From Patescibacteria group bacterium (GTDB lineage Bacteria; Patescibacteriota; Minisyncoccia; JAHCSD01), in the NCBI GenBank assembly GCA_018609185.1, contig JAHCSD010000038.1, positions 1-6,671 of the forward strand: 6,671 nucleotides of DNA, given 5' to 3'. The notes below the pieces were generated by a model, which did not search any database, had not been told where the DNA came from, and worked only from the letters and a program-made list of their open reading frames with translations. The translations under genes were made by a program, and so were the position numbers. Below are positions 1 through 5,541 of the stretch, one piece after another (the first letter of the stretch is position 1; each line of letters opens with the position of its first letter).

Positions 1-2
1 AT

Positions 3-425
3 CTGAAAGATTCTAACAACCCGAAACTAAAACCACCTTCTAAATTTGCCCAGCGCGCGAAGAAATCTGACGAAGGATTTATTGTTGCGGGAGAAAACTA
101 CGGACAAGGGTCTTCCCGGGAACACGCGGCCCTTGCGCCTCGATTCTTAGGTGTCACCGCTGTCTTTGCGAAATCTTTCGCACGAATTCATCGAAGAAAC
201 CTCATTGCGCAAGGAGTCGTACCGATACGCATTGATGAGGAAGTATTACACCAGGCAACCCGTAATGCGAGATGGTCGCTTCCCTTTATCAAGCAGGATG
301 TTTCTGTGGGATACGACACTACCATTCTTGTTACAAACCAAATAACATTTACCGTCGGCCTCGATCTCAATGACCGCGAACGAAACATCATACTCGCAGG
401 AGGACTTCTGAATTATCTCAAATAA
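3..425 (+). CDS. acn: Aconitate hydratase, C-terminal (swivel) domain; 5' end outside window
   Basis: This is the last 140 residues of aconitase, which interconverts citrate and isocitrate through cis-aconitate using a [4Fe-4S] cluster. The reading frame is open from base 3 to TAA at 423-425, with no start codon in the window. The swivel-domain signature [19 protein letters not shown] is visible, followed by AKSFARIH; the Ser and Arg of GQGSSREH match the active-site Ser and Arg of the family. The end, [11 protein letters not shown], resembles the close of the short (about 640-residue) monofunctional bacterial and mitochondrial-type enzymes rather than the longer AcnA/IRP type. The cluster cysteines would lie upstream and cannot be checked. 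A terminator follows immediately, so the gene ends its transcription unit. The family assignment is strong; the subtype is an inference from the tail. Confidence 0.95.
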   Translation: MKDSNNPKLKPPSKFAQRAKKSDEGFIVAGENYGQGSSREHAALAPRFLGVTAVFAKSFARIHRRNLIAQGVVPIRIDEEVLHQATRNARWSLPFIKQDVSVGYDTTILVTNQITFTVGLDLNDRERNIILAGGLLNYLK

Positions 426-432
426 CATACCT

Positions 433-460
433 AAGCCGTCTCCAAAAGACGGCTTTTTCT
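433..460 (+). terminator. Intrinsic terminator after aconitase
   Basis: A perfect 9-bp stem (AAGCCGTCT at 433-441 with AGACGGCTT at 447-455) encloses a 5-nt loop and runs into a T-rich tract (TTTTTCTT). It begins 8 nt after the aconitase stop codon and lies just before the ferredoxin promoter. Confidence 0.9.
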
Positions 461-487
461 TGTAATTTTTTAATGGTGTGCTATAAT
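460..487 (+). promoter_or_regulatory. Sigma-70-type extended -10 promoter for the ferredoxin gene
   Basis: A perfect TATAAT at 482-487 is preceded by TG at 479-480 (TGCTATAAT, an extended -10). A weak -35, TTGTAA, lies at 460-465 with a 16-nt spacer. Transcription would start near 494, giving a leader of roughly 97 nt before the ferredoxin ATG. I see no recognised riboswitch in that leader. Confidence 0.8.
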
Positions 488-576
488 TACCCGATGAAAG
501 GCCGAGGCATTAATGGATGCATTCCTTACACTTCAAAAGAAAATAATGGAAGAATGAGGAAAAATCGGGAAATAGA

Positions 577-583
577 AAGGAGG
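577..583 (+). promoter_or_regulatory. Strong Shine-Dalgarno of the ferredoxin gene
   Basis: AAGGAGG lies 7 nt upstream of the ATG at 591. It is a near-perfect anti-16S match and fixes this ATG as the start. Confidence 0.9.
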
Positions 584-590
584 ATAGATA

Positions 591-926
591 ATGACGTTTG
601 TAATCACGGATCCCTGTATCGGTACTACAGATCAATCTTGTGTTGAGGTGTGCCCGGTTGACTGTATTAACTGGGAAGAAGGCATAGATAAAATGCTTTA
701 TATCGATGAAGAAACCTGTATTGATTGTGGCGCATGTGAACCGGTTTGCCCGGTCACTGCAATTTATCCTTCTGAGGATGATGTTCCGGATAGTCAAAAA
801 GTCTTTATTGATATCAATAAAGACTGGTACAAAGACCCAGATGTTGTCCGAGCTAACGTTGAAGAACATATTGCGACTTCTCCGACTATGCAAGTTCCAC
901 CAGAAGAACGACAAGCTGCGCATTAA
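591..926 (+). CDS. fdxA: Seven-iron ferredoxin (3Fe-4S + 4Fe-4S)
   Basis: A 111-residue soluble, acidic electron carrier. The cysteine pattern is C9-x7-C17-x3-C21-P and C43-x2-C46-x2-C49-x3-C53-P. The usual CxxC of the first cluster is broken: residue 12, where a two-[4Fe-4S] ferredoxin has its second cysteine, is Thr. By comparison with Azotobacter FdI and mycobacterial FdxA-type proteins, C9, C17 and C53 should hold a [3Fe-4S] cluster and C21, C43, C46 and C49 a [4Fe-4S] cluster; C25 matches the extra free cysteine of that family. The tail after residue 60 is typical of seven-iron ferredoxins. The gene is transcribed alone from its own promoter, so its redox partner is not shown by context. 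A perfect 26-bp palindrome at 800-825 covers codons 71-78. Confidence 0.93.
   Translation: MTFVITDPCIGTTDQSCVEVCPVDCINWEEGIDKMLYIDEETCIDCGACEPVCPVTAIYPSEDDVPDSQKVFIDINKDWYKDPDVVRANVEEHIATSPTMQVPPEERQAAH
800..825. repeat. Perfect 26-bp palindrome inside the ferredoxin gene
   Basis: The arm AGTCTTTATTGAT (800-812) is followed directly by its exact reverse complement (813-825), with no spacer. It encodes VFIDINKD. Comparison with family sequences held in memory shows no clear length change here, so it may be a replacement or a coincidence rather than an insertion. Confidence 0.8.
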
Positions 927-941
927 TCTTTTCGAAAAACA

Positions 942-970
942 AAAAGGCCTTGTGAAATGCAAGGTCTTTT
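942..970. terminator. Bidirectional terminator hairpin, ferredoxin/mnmA convergence
   Basis: An 11-bp stem (942-952 with 960-970, including one G-T pair) has a 7-nt loop. On the plus strand it ends in TCTTTT. On the minus strand it is followed by TTTTTGTTTTTCG, a very good U-tract for mnmA transcripts. It starts 16 nt after the ferredoxin stop codon. Confidence 0.88.
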
Positions 971-998
971 AAAATACCTGAATTAATTCAGGTATTTT
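971..998. terminator. Perfect 28-bp palindrome abutting the terminator; overlaps the mnmA stop codon
   Basis: The 14-nt arm AAAATACCTGAATT (971-984) is mirrored exactly by 985-998. The TAA of mnmA (997-999) overlaps its edge. It has A- and T-ends in both directions and sits directly against the 942-970 hairpin, so the two probably form a double bidirectional terminator. Confidence 0.75.
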
Positions 999-2112
999 AT
1001 ACTATCACACCTCCGCCCAACACCTCTTCTTTTTTATAAAACACAACGGATTGCCCGGGTGTAACCGCGCGCTGCTCTTCCTTAAATTTCACATCCAAAT
1101 TGGTAAGAGCTAAGCTCTTACCAATGGTGCATTTTTGGAGGGGTTGGCGGTAGCGAATACGTGCCTTACACGTAGACGGCAATTTTGGTTCATTACCCGA
1201 AATCCAGTGAACCCCGTTAGAAATTCCATTTCTAACGGGGTGAATATCTTCAAGAGATAACCTATCAGAATAAAGAACGGGGTCGTTATCTCCCTCAGCA
1301 ACAAGCAGAGTATTTGTTTGGGGTTCTTTATTTGCAACATAGTAAGGCATCCCTCCGCCAATTTCCATCCCACGCCTTTGCCCAATAGTATAAAATGGCA
1401 GCCCAATATGAAAACCTATGTTTTTTCCCGAACTTGTTTGAATGGTTCCGGGACTTTCTTTAATATACATCTTTAAAAATTCCCTCAAATCTAGTTCGCC
1501 CACAAAGCAAATTCCCTGGCTGTCACGACGTTCTGCATTGGGAAGCCCAAATTCTTTAGCAATTTTTCTAACCTTTTCTTTAGTATATTCTCCGATAGGA
1601 AACAGCGCCTTTGCGAGGTGCGCTTGTCTAATCCGGTATAAAAAATAACTCTGATCCTTGTTCTTATCCTCCCCGGCAAAAAGTGAGAACGTTCCCCCAC
1701 TTTTTTTAATCCGCGCGTAATGACCGGTAGCAATACGGTCTGCGCCCTCGCGCATCGCACGATCAAAAAAAAGGCCGAACTTGATCTCTTGATTACACAT
1801 CACGTCAGGATTGGGCGTCCGTCCAACGCGATACTCTTCAACCATATAGTCAACCACCTTAGCTTTGTATTCTTTTTCAAAATTCCATGTTTCAAACGAA
1901 ATGCCAAGATGCTCCGCAACCGCCTTCGCATCCTTCTGATCACGTTCCCACTGGCACTCGCCGGAAAATTCAATGCCTGCGGATTCGGGCGACCAACACT
2001 TCATAAAAATTCCGCGTACGTCAAAACCTTGCTTCAAAAGCAGGGTGGCAGAAACAGCAGAATCAACACCTCCAGAAAGACCTACGTATACTTTTTTTAC
2101 TTTGTTTTTCAT
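997..2112 (-). CDS. mnmA: tRNA-specific 2-thiouridylase MnmA
   Basis: A 371-residue enzyme that activates C2 of wobble uridine-34 with ATP and inserts sulfur, giving s2U34 in tRNA-Lys, -Glu and -Gln. The N-terminal PP-loop SGGVDS is at residues 13-18. The catalytic cysteine is C106 in TPNPDVMCNQEIKFG; the second (persulfide) cysteine is C202 in DSQGICFVGE. KDQSYFL and IGQRRG motifs follow, and the C-terminal barrel contains RYRQPL, AVTPGQSVVFY and LGGGVIV. Length is slightly above the usual 350-365 residues, explained by an 11-residue insertion at 291-301 (HPVRNGISNGV) encoded by a palindrome. A second palindrome encodes residues 330-338. The ATG at 2112 is only 9 nt from a TATAAT box and has no Shine-Dalgarno, so the mRNA is probably leaderless. 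Function is likely intact because both additions lie in the C-terminal domain, outside the catalytic motifs. Confidence 0.97.
   Translation of the reverse strand: MKNKVKKVYVGLSGGVDSAVSATLLLKQGFDVRGIFMKCWSPESAGIEFSGECQWERDQKDAKAVAEHLGISFETWNFEKEYKAKVVDYMVEEYRVGRTPNPDVMCNQEIKFGLFFDRAMREGADRIATGHYARIKKSGGTFSLFAGEDKNKDQSYFLYRIRQAHLAKALFPIGEYTKEKVRKIAKEFGLPNAERRDSQGICFVGELDLREFLKMYIKESPGTIQTSSGKNIGFHIGLPFYTIGQRRGMEIGGGMPYYVANKEPQTNTLLVAEGDNDPVLYSDRLSLEDIHPVRNGISNGVHWISGNEPKLPSTCKARIRYRQPLQKCTIGKSLALTNLDVKFKEEQRAVTPGQSVVFYKKEEVLGGGVIV
1099..1125. repeat. 27-bp palindrome exactly nine codons long in mnmA
   Basis: 13-bp arms (ATTGGTAAGAGCT at 1099-1111 and its reverse complement at 1113-1125) flank a single central A. 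On the coding strand it is exactly the nine codons for IGKSLALTN. It falls in a variable stretch of the C-terminal barrel between RYRQPLQKCT and AVTPGQ. The total length of that stretch looks normal for MnmA. Confidence 0.85.
1207..1244. mobile_element. Palindromic in-frame insertion in mnmA, with 5-bp direct repeats
   Basis: A 31-nt palindrome (1211-1241) has 14-bp arms, ACCCCGTTAGAAAT and its exact reverse complement, around the 3-nt centre TCC. Direct repeats GTGAA flank it at 1207-1211 and 1240-1244. The repeat period is 33 bp, exactly 11 codons (1210-1242), encoding HPVRNGISNGV. Deleting one repeat plus the palindrome joins LSLEDI directly to HWISG, matching the ordinary MnmA consensus at this point. 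No transposase is present, so any movement would have to be supplied in trans. The inserted state is read from the sequence; mobility is inferred. Confidence 0.75.
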
Positions 2113-2121
2113 TGATTTTTA

Positions 2122-2150
2122 ATTATACCACATTATTATGAATTTGAAAA
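2122..2150 (-). promoter_or_regulatory. Promoter of mnmA giving a probable leaderless mRNA
   Basis: Read on the minus strand: TTTTCA (2150-2145), a 17-nt spacer, then TATAAT (2127-2122) with an extended TGG before it. Only 9 nt separate the -10 from the ATG (2112), so transcription should begin within about 3 nt of the start codon. The -35 overlaps the terminator tail of the upstream pfkA gene. Confidence 0.75.
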
Positions 2151-2172
2151 GGCACAACTATGTTGTGCCTTT
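2148..2172 (-). terminator. Intrinsic terminator of the aldolase-PFK operon
   Basis: An 11-bp perfect stem (AAAGGCACAAC at 2148-2158 with 2162-2172) has a 3-nt loop. On the minus strand it ends in TTTTC. It starts 6 nt after the pfkA stop codon. Confidence 0.88.
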
Positions 2173-2178
2173 AATTTG

Positions 2179-3270
2179 TTATCCAAATAATCGCGTTGCG
2201 GTCTCAAACAGCGCTTTGGGCACTGTACGTACCCTTCGCTCTTCGTCGGCTGCACCAACTGCGCTTTTCAACTCAACATCCACAATATCGTATCCCTTGA
2301 TTGCGGCCATACGACCAAACTGATGATTATGCACAAGATCCACCGCCCGAAGCCCCAAACGAGTGGCCAGGACCCTGTCGTAAGTGTTGGGGATCCCGCC
2401 TCTCTGCACGCGTCCAAGCTTCTCTGGTTTAACTTCAATTTTGTCATCTTTCCGCCTAATCTTTTTATTCAGCTTCTCTTCAAGTATGGCTGACAAAGGC
2501 GCACTGACACCTCCTAATTCTTCGTGACCGAAGGCATCTTTTCCACCGCTTTGTACCACCAATTTACCGTCAAGTTTATATCCTTCTGACACCACAATAA
2601 TACTGAATTTCTTTCCCTCGGCAATTCGCTGTTGTATAATCTCGCACACTGTATCTATGGTAAGGGGAAATTCCGGAATAAGAATGGCGTCTGCCCCTCC
2701 GGCCATTCCCGATCGTATGGCAATCCAACCCGTATGCCGACCCATTACTTCAACCACCTCAACACGGTTATGCGATTCAGCTGTTGAGTGAAGACGGTCG
2801 ATATACTCTGTCGCAATATGGCATGCGGTATTGAATCCAATCGTAGAGTCTGTCTCCCAAAGGTCATTATCGATTGTCTTAGGGACACCTACCACGGGAA
2901 GACCATATCGCAAAAAGGCTTTGTACGCCACACCGAGCGTATCTTCGCCTCCAATTGCGATAAGGGCATCAAGACCGAACTTCTCAAAATTCCTTTTGAG
3001 AGCCTTCATGCCGCCCCTACGCTCAAGTGGGTTTGTTCGAGAAGCCCCGATAATTGTTCCGCCTTTTATAAGGATTCCCGAAACATCTTTCAAGGTAAGA
3101 GGAATAACCCTGTCTTCTTCCGACGCCTTTTCATTAATCAAACCTGCCCATCCGTATTTAATGCCTAATACTTCGTCGCCATGGTGACGACATGCATCTT
3201 TCACGATTGCTCGAATTGCAGCATTAAGCCCGGGGGCATCTCCCCCGCCAGTCAAAACTCCGATTTTCAT
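2179..3270 (-). CDS. pfkA: 6-phosphofructokinase, predicted PPi-dependent type
   Basis: A 363-residue PfkA-family enzyme that phosphorylates fructose 6-phosphate to fructose 1,6-bisphosphate. GVLTGGGDAPGLNAAIRA (residues 4-21) is the nucleotide/phosphate loop; TIDND (132-136) carries the catalytic Asp134. MGRHTGW and LGRVQRGGIPNTYDR are substrate-binding motifs. At the two donor-specificity sites the sequence has GGED (Asp110) and PKTIDND (Lys131). ATP-type enzymes such as E. coli PfkA have Gly at both (GGDG, PGTIDND), whereas Asp plus Lys is the pattern of PPi-dependent enzymes such as that of Amycolatopsis. I chose the ATG at 3270, with GGGAG 8 nt upstream. It overlaps the aldolase stop as ATGA, so translation is probably coupled. 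A TTG five codons upstream is a poorer start. Confidence 0.95.
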   Translation of the reverse strand: MKIGVLTGGGDAPGLNAAIRAIVKDACRHHGDEVLGIKYGWAGLINEKASEEDRVIPLTLKDVSGILIKGGTIIGASRTNPLERRGGMKALKRNFEKFGLDALIAIGGEDTLGVAYKAFLRYGLPVVGVPKTIDNDLWETDSTIGFNTACHIATEYIDRLHSTAESHNRVEVVEVMGRHTGWIAIRSGMAGGADAILIPEFPLTIDTVCEIIQQRIAEGKKFSIIVVSEGYKLDGKLVVQSGGKDAFGHEELGGVSAPLSAILEEKLNKKIRRKDDKIEVKPEKLGRVQRGGIPNTYDRVLATRLGLRAVDLVHNHQFGRMAAIKGYDIVDVELKSAVGAADEERRVRTVPKALFETATRLFG

Positions 3271-4211
3271 CTCGCCTTCTCCCAAATGATTTCGCGAAGA
3301 TCACGTGCAACTTCAAGCGGCCTTTCAGACTGCCAGACGTTCCGGCCGACGGCAACTCCGACACCACCCGCTTCTATCACCTCTCTAACTTGCTCGAGGA
3401 ATTTTCCAGATTTCGGCCCGCCGGACATTACCACCTTAGTTTTACCCGCACAGCGAACCGCCCATCGGAATGACTCGACATCACCCGAATACTTGATCTT
3501 TGCAATATCTGCGCCGAGCCGCGCTGCGGCCGATGCCGCGTAGGCTACGATCGTAGGTGTCTCCTCAACCGGACAACGTCTAATAACTGCCTCTCGAATA
3601 GCGTTGTGCAATGATTTAGATTCACTTTCGAATCTATCATTGATAAATTTCCCTATACCTTCGTTATCTTCTTTATCTATTTCTCCCTCAGTAAGAGCGC
3701 AGTTGATCTGGTCATCTATCAACTCCCAGCTCTTGCTCCTCGGATACACCCACGCGATAACCGGAAGGCCTCTCACGTGAGCAGCAGAAGCAAGGCTATG
3801 AAATTCCTGCATCATGCGATACTCATATTTACTACCCAAATAGATAGTGTAGCCAATGGCAGACGCATCCATGTCGAATGCAACTTGAACCGCATCTCCC
3901 GCACGTGAAAAAAGCAACGGTGAATAGGGATCATCGTCTTGATAGAGTTCGCTCTTGCAATTTACCTTGAGAATAAGCGGAACGTTCTTATGAAATGCTG
4001 GATTGGTTGTGTAGAATTTTTCTGCATCTCCCGGAAGGAGCACCACCCCAGTAAATTTTCCGCCCAAAGCAATCGTAAGAATCTGATCCGGATCTTCATT
4101 ACCAAGACTGGGAGCAAAACCCCTTGGCCCATGCTCCATACCCTGATCCCATGCCAAAAACATTGCTCGGCCATTCGGCATAATCCGCTCGAGCTTTTTC
4201 TCGAAACTCAT
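3267..4211 (-). CDS. Fructose-bisphosphate aldolase, class I (DhnA/FbaB, archaeal-type)
   Basis: A 314-residue TIM-barrel aldolase that cleaves fructose 1,6-bisphosphate to dihydroxyacetone phosphate and glyceraldehyde 3-phosphate through a lysine Schiff base. It shows LAWDQGMEHGP near the N-terminus (Asp22, matching the catalytic Asp of the family), WVYPRS (Tyr156, matching the catalytic Tyr), and KIKYSGD (residues 238-244), which holds the Schiff-base Lys; Lys240 is the likeliest. VMSGGPKSG and VAVGRNVWQ form the phosphate site. Between Tyr156 and VAYAAS there are about 65 residues, well over the short linker I recall in archaeal homologues of about 260-280 residues. That extra segment is charged and includes an imperfect palindrome at 3609-3642. 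It is the first gene of an operon with pfkA, which carries out the preceding glycolytic step. Confidence 0.93.
   Translation of the reverse strand: MSFEKKLERIMPNGRAMFLAWDQGMEHGPRGFAPSLGNEDPDQILTIALGGKFTGVVLLPGDAEKFYTTNPAFHKNVPLILKVNCKSELYQDDDPYSPLLFSRAGDAVQVAFDMDASAIGYTIYLGSKYEYRMMQEFHSLASAAHVRGLPVIAWVYPRSKSWELIDDQINCALTEGEIDKEDNEGIGKFINDRFESESKSLHNAIREAVIRRCPVEETPTIVAYAASAAARLGADIAKIKYSGDVESFRWAVRCAGKTKVVMSGGPKSGKFLEQVREVIEAGGVGVAVGRNVWQSERPLEVARDLREIIWEKAR
3609..3642. repeat. Imperfect palindrome in the aldolase insertion segment
   Basis: CAATGATTTAGATTC (3609-3623) pairs with GAATCTATCATTG (3630-3642) around a 6-nt loop. All 13 bp of the right arm match, with a 2-nt bulge in the left arm. 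It encodes residues 190-201, within the part of the aldolase that looks longer than in archaeal homologues. It may be a decayed palindromic element or chance. Confidence 0.5.
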
Positions 4212-4218
4212 TAGAGTG

Positions 4219-4226
4219 CCTCCTTT
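4219..4226 (-). promoter_or_regulatory. Strong Shine-Dalgarno of the aldolase gene
   Basis: On the minus strand AAAGGAGG ends 7 nt before the ATG at 4211, which fixes the start of the aldolase. Confidence 0.92.
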
Positions 4227-4255
4227 AAATTTTCAACGTTCAAATTTTACAGCTT

Positions 4256-4284
4256 ATCCTAACAAGTATATTAATATAAGTCAA
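4256..4284 (-). promoter_or_regulatory. Sigma-70-type promoter of the aldolase-PFK operon
   Basis: On the minus strand TTGACT (4284-4279, 5 of 6 matches to the consensus) is followed by a 17-nt spacer and TAGGAT (4261-4256, 4 of 6). This gives a leader of about 38 nt. The spacer contains the 12-bp palindrome TATATTAATATA, which is AT-rich and may be of no significance. Confidence 0.75.
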
Positions 4285-4289
4285 GCTTC

Positions 4290-4323
4290 AATCAAAAACG
4301 GGGCTCAAGCCCCGTTTTTGATT
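4290..4323. terminator. Terminator of the sigma/DUF5667 unit
   Basis: 16-bp arms (4290-4305 with 4308-4323) have a GGGGCT/AGCCCC core and A5/T5 outer stems. The geometry is symmetric and can end transcription in either direction. It starts 17 nt past the stop codon of the membrane-protein gene and lies just upstream of the aldolase promoter, insulating the two units. Confidence 0.88.
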
Positions 4324-4340
4324 AGTTGATAATTATTTTA

Positions 4341-5516
4341 TTACGTAGTTGTTTCTTCGCCTTCTCCTTCACCTTCTCCAGTATCACCTTCTCCAGTATC
4401 ACCTTCTCCAGTATCACCTTCATCCTCTTCTTCTCCTTCGCCTCCTTGCTCGTCTTCGTCACCTTCTTCCTCATCTGTTTCTTCTTCACTCGGTTCTTCT
4501 TTAATAAGGCGTTTTGCGTCTTGAGAAAGACGAATTACTTGCTGGGCTTTTTCAAAGGCAGAAAGAAACTCTTCATCCTCAAAATCAGATCTTGCTTCTT
4601 CCAGAAGCGTCTTTGCTTCATCGAGTTTCGTTTGGGCCGCGCTCGTGAATTCCTCTCCTCTTCTTTCTTTTTCACGGTTAATCCTTCTCTCGGTCGCATC
4701 AATCTTATTAGCTGCAGCCCCAATCTTCCCTTGGGCGGCGCCAATGCTTCCCTGAATATTTCTTTCCTCGCCCCTTTGGTTTTCATCTTCTTCCCCATTT
4801 TCATCCTCTTCTTCGTCTCCTTCTTCAGATTCACTCTCTATTTTTAAAACTAACTTAAATGATACTATCTCTCCCCTTGCCGACGCTTCTCTTGCTCGTC
4901 GGATGGCTTCCTTTGCTTGCTCTGGAACTACATCTTCAAGGTCCTCCAGAATCTCCTGGTGCTTCGCAAGGTCTCCTTCAAACTTCAGAACAAGTTTTAA
5001 GATGTCTTGTTTCTTCTTGTGCTTAATATCAAGTTTTGCAAGGAATCCCTCCCCCCTTTCAATTTCCAGTTTGAAGCGCTCAATGTTGTTCTTGATTTCT
5101 TCCTGATTCTCGTCCCCCTGGTTTTCTGTGTTGGCGGTAAGTTGAATAACTTCTTTTATTCTCCGGTCTGCAAACTTGATGCTGAGTTCCACCTTTGTTT
5201 CATTGCTTCGTGCGAGAAACTTCTCCACTTCCTCGGTAAATAATTTCACCGGAAAAAGAGTGTCTCCGGGCAGGCTTTCTTGAGAAGCAAATGCGGCTCC
5301 TGCGCCCGAACCAAGAAACAGAACAAGAATTAACGCGCCTGCAGCAAACTTCATGTTGTGCAAAAACGCAAAAGGAGCAAAAACGCTATTTCTTCGGGGC
5401 GAGGTGTGTTTCATAAAGTCTATTAATTCTTCTTTACTTGCACGAAGCCAACTCTTGTCAGGATCGAAATGCGTAAGTGATTTTAAATATTTAATTATTT
5501 TTTGTTCATCCATCAT
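4341..5516 (-). CDS. DUF5667-like single-pass membrane protein, putative anti-sigma/regulatory partner
   Basis: A protein of about 391 residues, starting at ATG 5516 (alternatives: GTG 5522, ATG 5513; none has a clear Shine-Dalgarno). Residues 1-55 are soluble and charged and would be cytoplasmic. About 57-77 form one hydrophobic helix rich in Ala, Gly and Leu. Directly after it comes SLPGDTLFPVK (81-91), the motif I associate with DUF5667 proteins. The rest is predicted to be outside the membrane and is largely helical, rich in Glu, Lys and Arg, with coiled-coil character. The last 50 or so residues are almost all Glu, Asp, Gly and Thr, with three EGDTG repeats. It follows the ECF sigma gene by 25 nt in the same direction. 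Sequestering that sigma factor through the cytoplasmic N-terminus is an inference from layout; no classical zinc anti-sigma motif is present. Confidence 0.8.
   Translation of the reverse strand: MMDEQKIIKYLKSLTHFDPDKSWLRASKEELIDFMKHTSPRRNSVFAPFAFLHNMKFAAGALILVLFLGSGAGAAFASQESLPGDTLFPVKLFTEEVEKFLARSNETKVELSIKFADRRIKEVIQLTANTENQGDENQEEIKNNIERFKLEIERGEGFLAKLDIKHKKKQDILKLVLKFEGDLAKHQEILEDLEDVVPEQAKEAIRRAREASARGEIVSFKLVLKIESESEEGDEEEDENGEEDENQRGEERNIQGSIGAAQGKIGAAANKIDATERRINREKERRGEEFTSAAQTKLDEAKTLLEEARSDFEDEEFLSAFEKAQQVIRLSQDAKRLIKEEPSEEETDEEEGDEDEQGGEGEEEDEGDTGEGDTGEGDTGEGEGEGEETTT
4371..4421. repeat. 15-bp tandem repeat in the acidic tail of the membrane protein
   Basis: Three identical copies of ACCTTCTCCAGTATC (4371-4385, 4386-4400, 4401-4415) are followed by a 6-nt partial copy. 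The unit is five codons, encoding repeated EGDTG on the minus strand, so copy number can change without shifting the frame. Confidence 0.92.
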
Positions 5517-5541
5517 AAACACGATGCCGATACGAATAACG

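Noticed and set aside
494..646. A 50-codon plus-strand frame starting with ATG at 494, exactly where the ferredoxin transcript should begin, and overlapping the ferredoxin start.
   Set aside because: It would be a leaderless upstream ORF, but its composition looks like untranslated leader and its last third is ferredoxin coding sequence read out of frame. There is no independent support.
510..962. A 150-codon open frame on the minus strand opposite the ferredoxin gene.
   Set aside because: It is a shadow of the ferredoxin gene, which has the cysteine motifs, promoter and ribosome site. It also runs through the 942-970 terminator.
1678..1705. A G-T-rich imperfect hairpin in mnmA (AAAAAGTG with CACTTTTT).
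   Set aside because: Only 8 outer pairs are Watson-Crick before wobbles begin, and the encoded segment has normal MnmA length. Chance is adequate.
2983..3002. An 8-bp-arm inverted repeat (TCTCAAAA / TTTTGAGA) in pfkA.
   Set aside because: About one repeat of this size is expected by chance in a window this long.
3271..3285. A TTG start for pfkA five codons upstream, adding MGEGE.
   Set aside because: ATG at 3270 gives the standard MKIGVLTGGG start, has GGGAG at 8 nt and forms an ATGA overlap with the aldolase stop.
4224..4250. A rough inverted repeat around AACGTT in the aldolase leader, considered as an operator.
   Set aside because: Symmetry breaks next to the core and the rest is AT-rich, so it is not distinguishable from background.
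4326..4847. A 173-codon plus-strand frame rich in Phe, Ser and Leu that resembles a membrane protein.
   Set aside because: It is the complement of the Glu/Asp/Lys-rich membrane-protein tail; antisense of GAA/GAG codons gives TTC/CTC and mimics hydrophobic segments.
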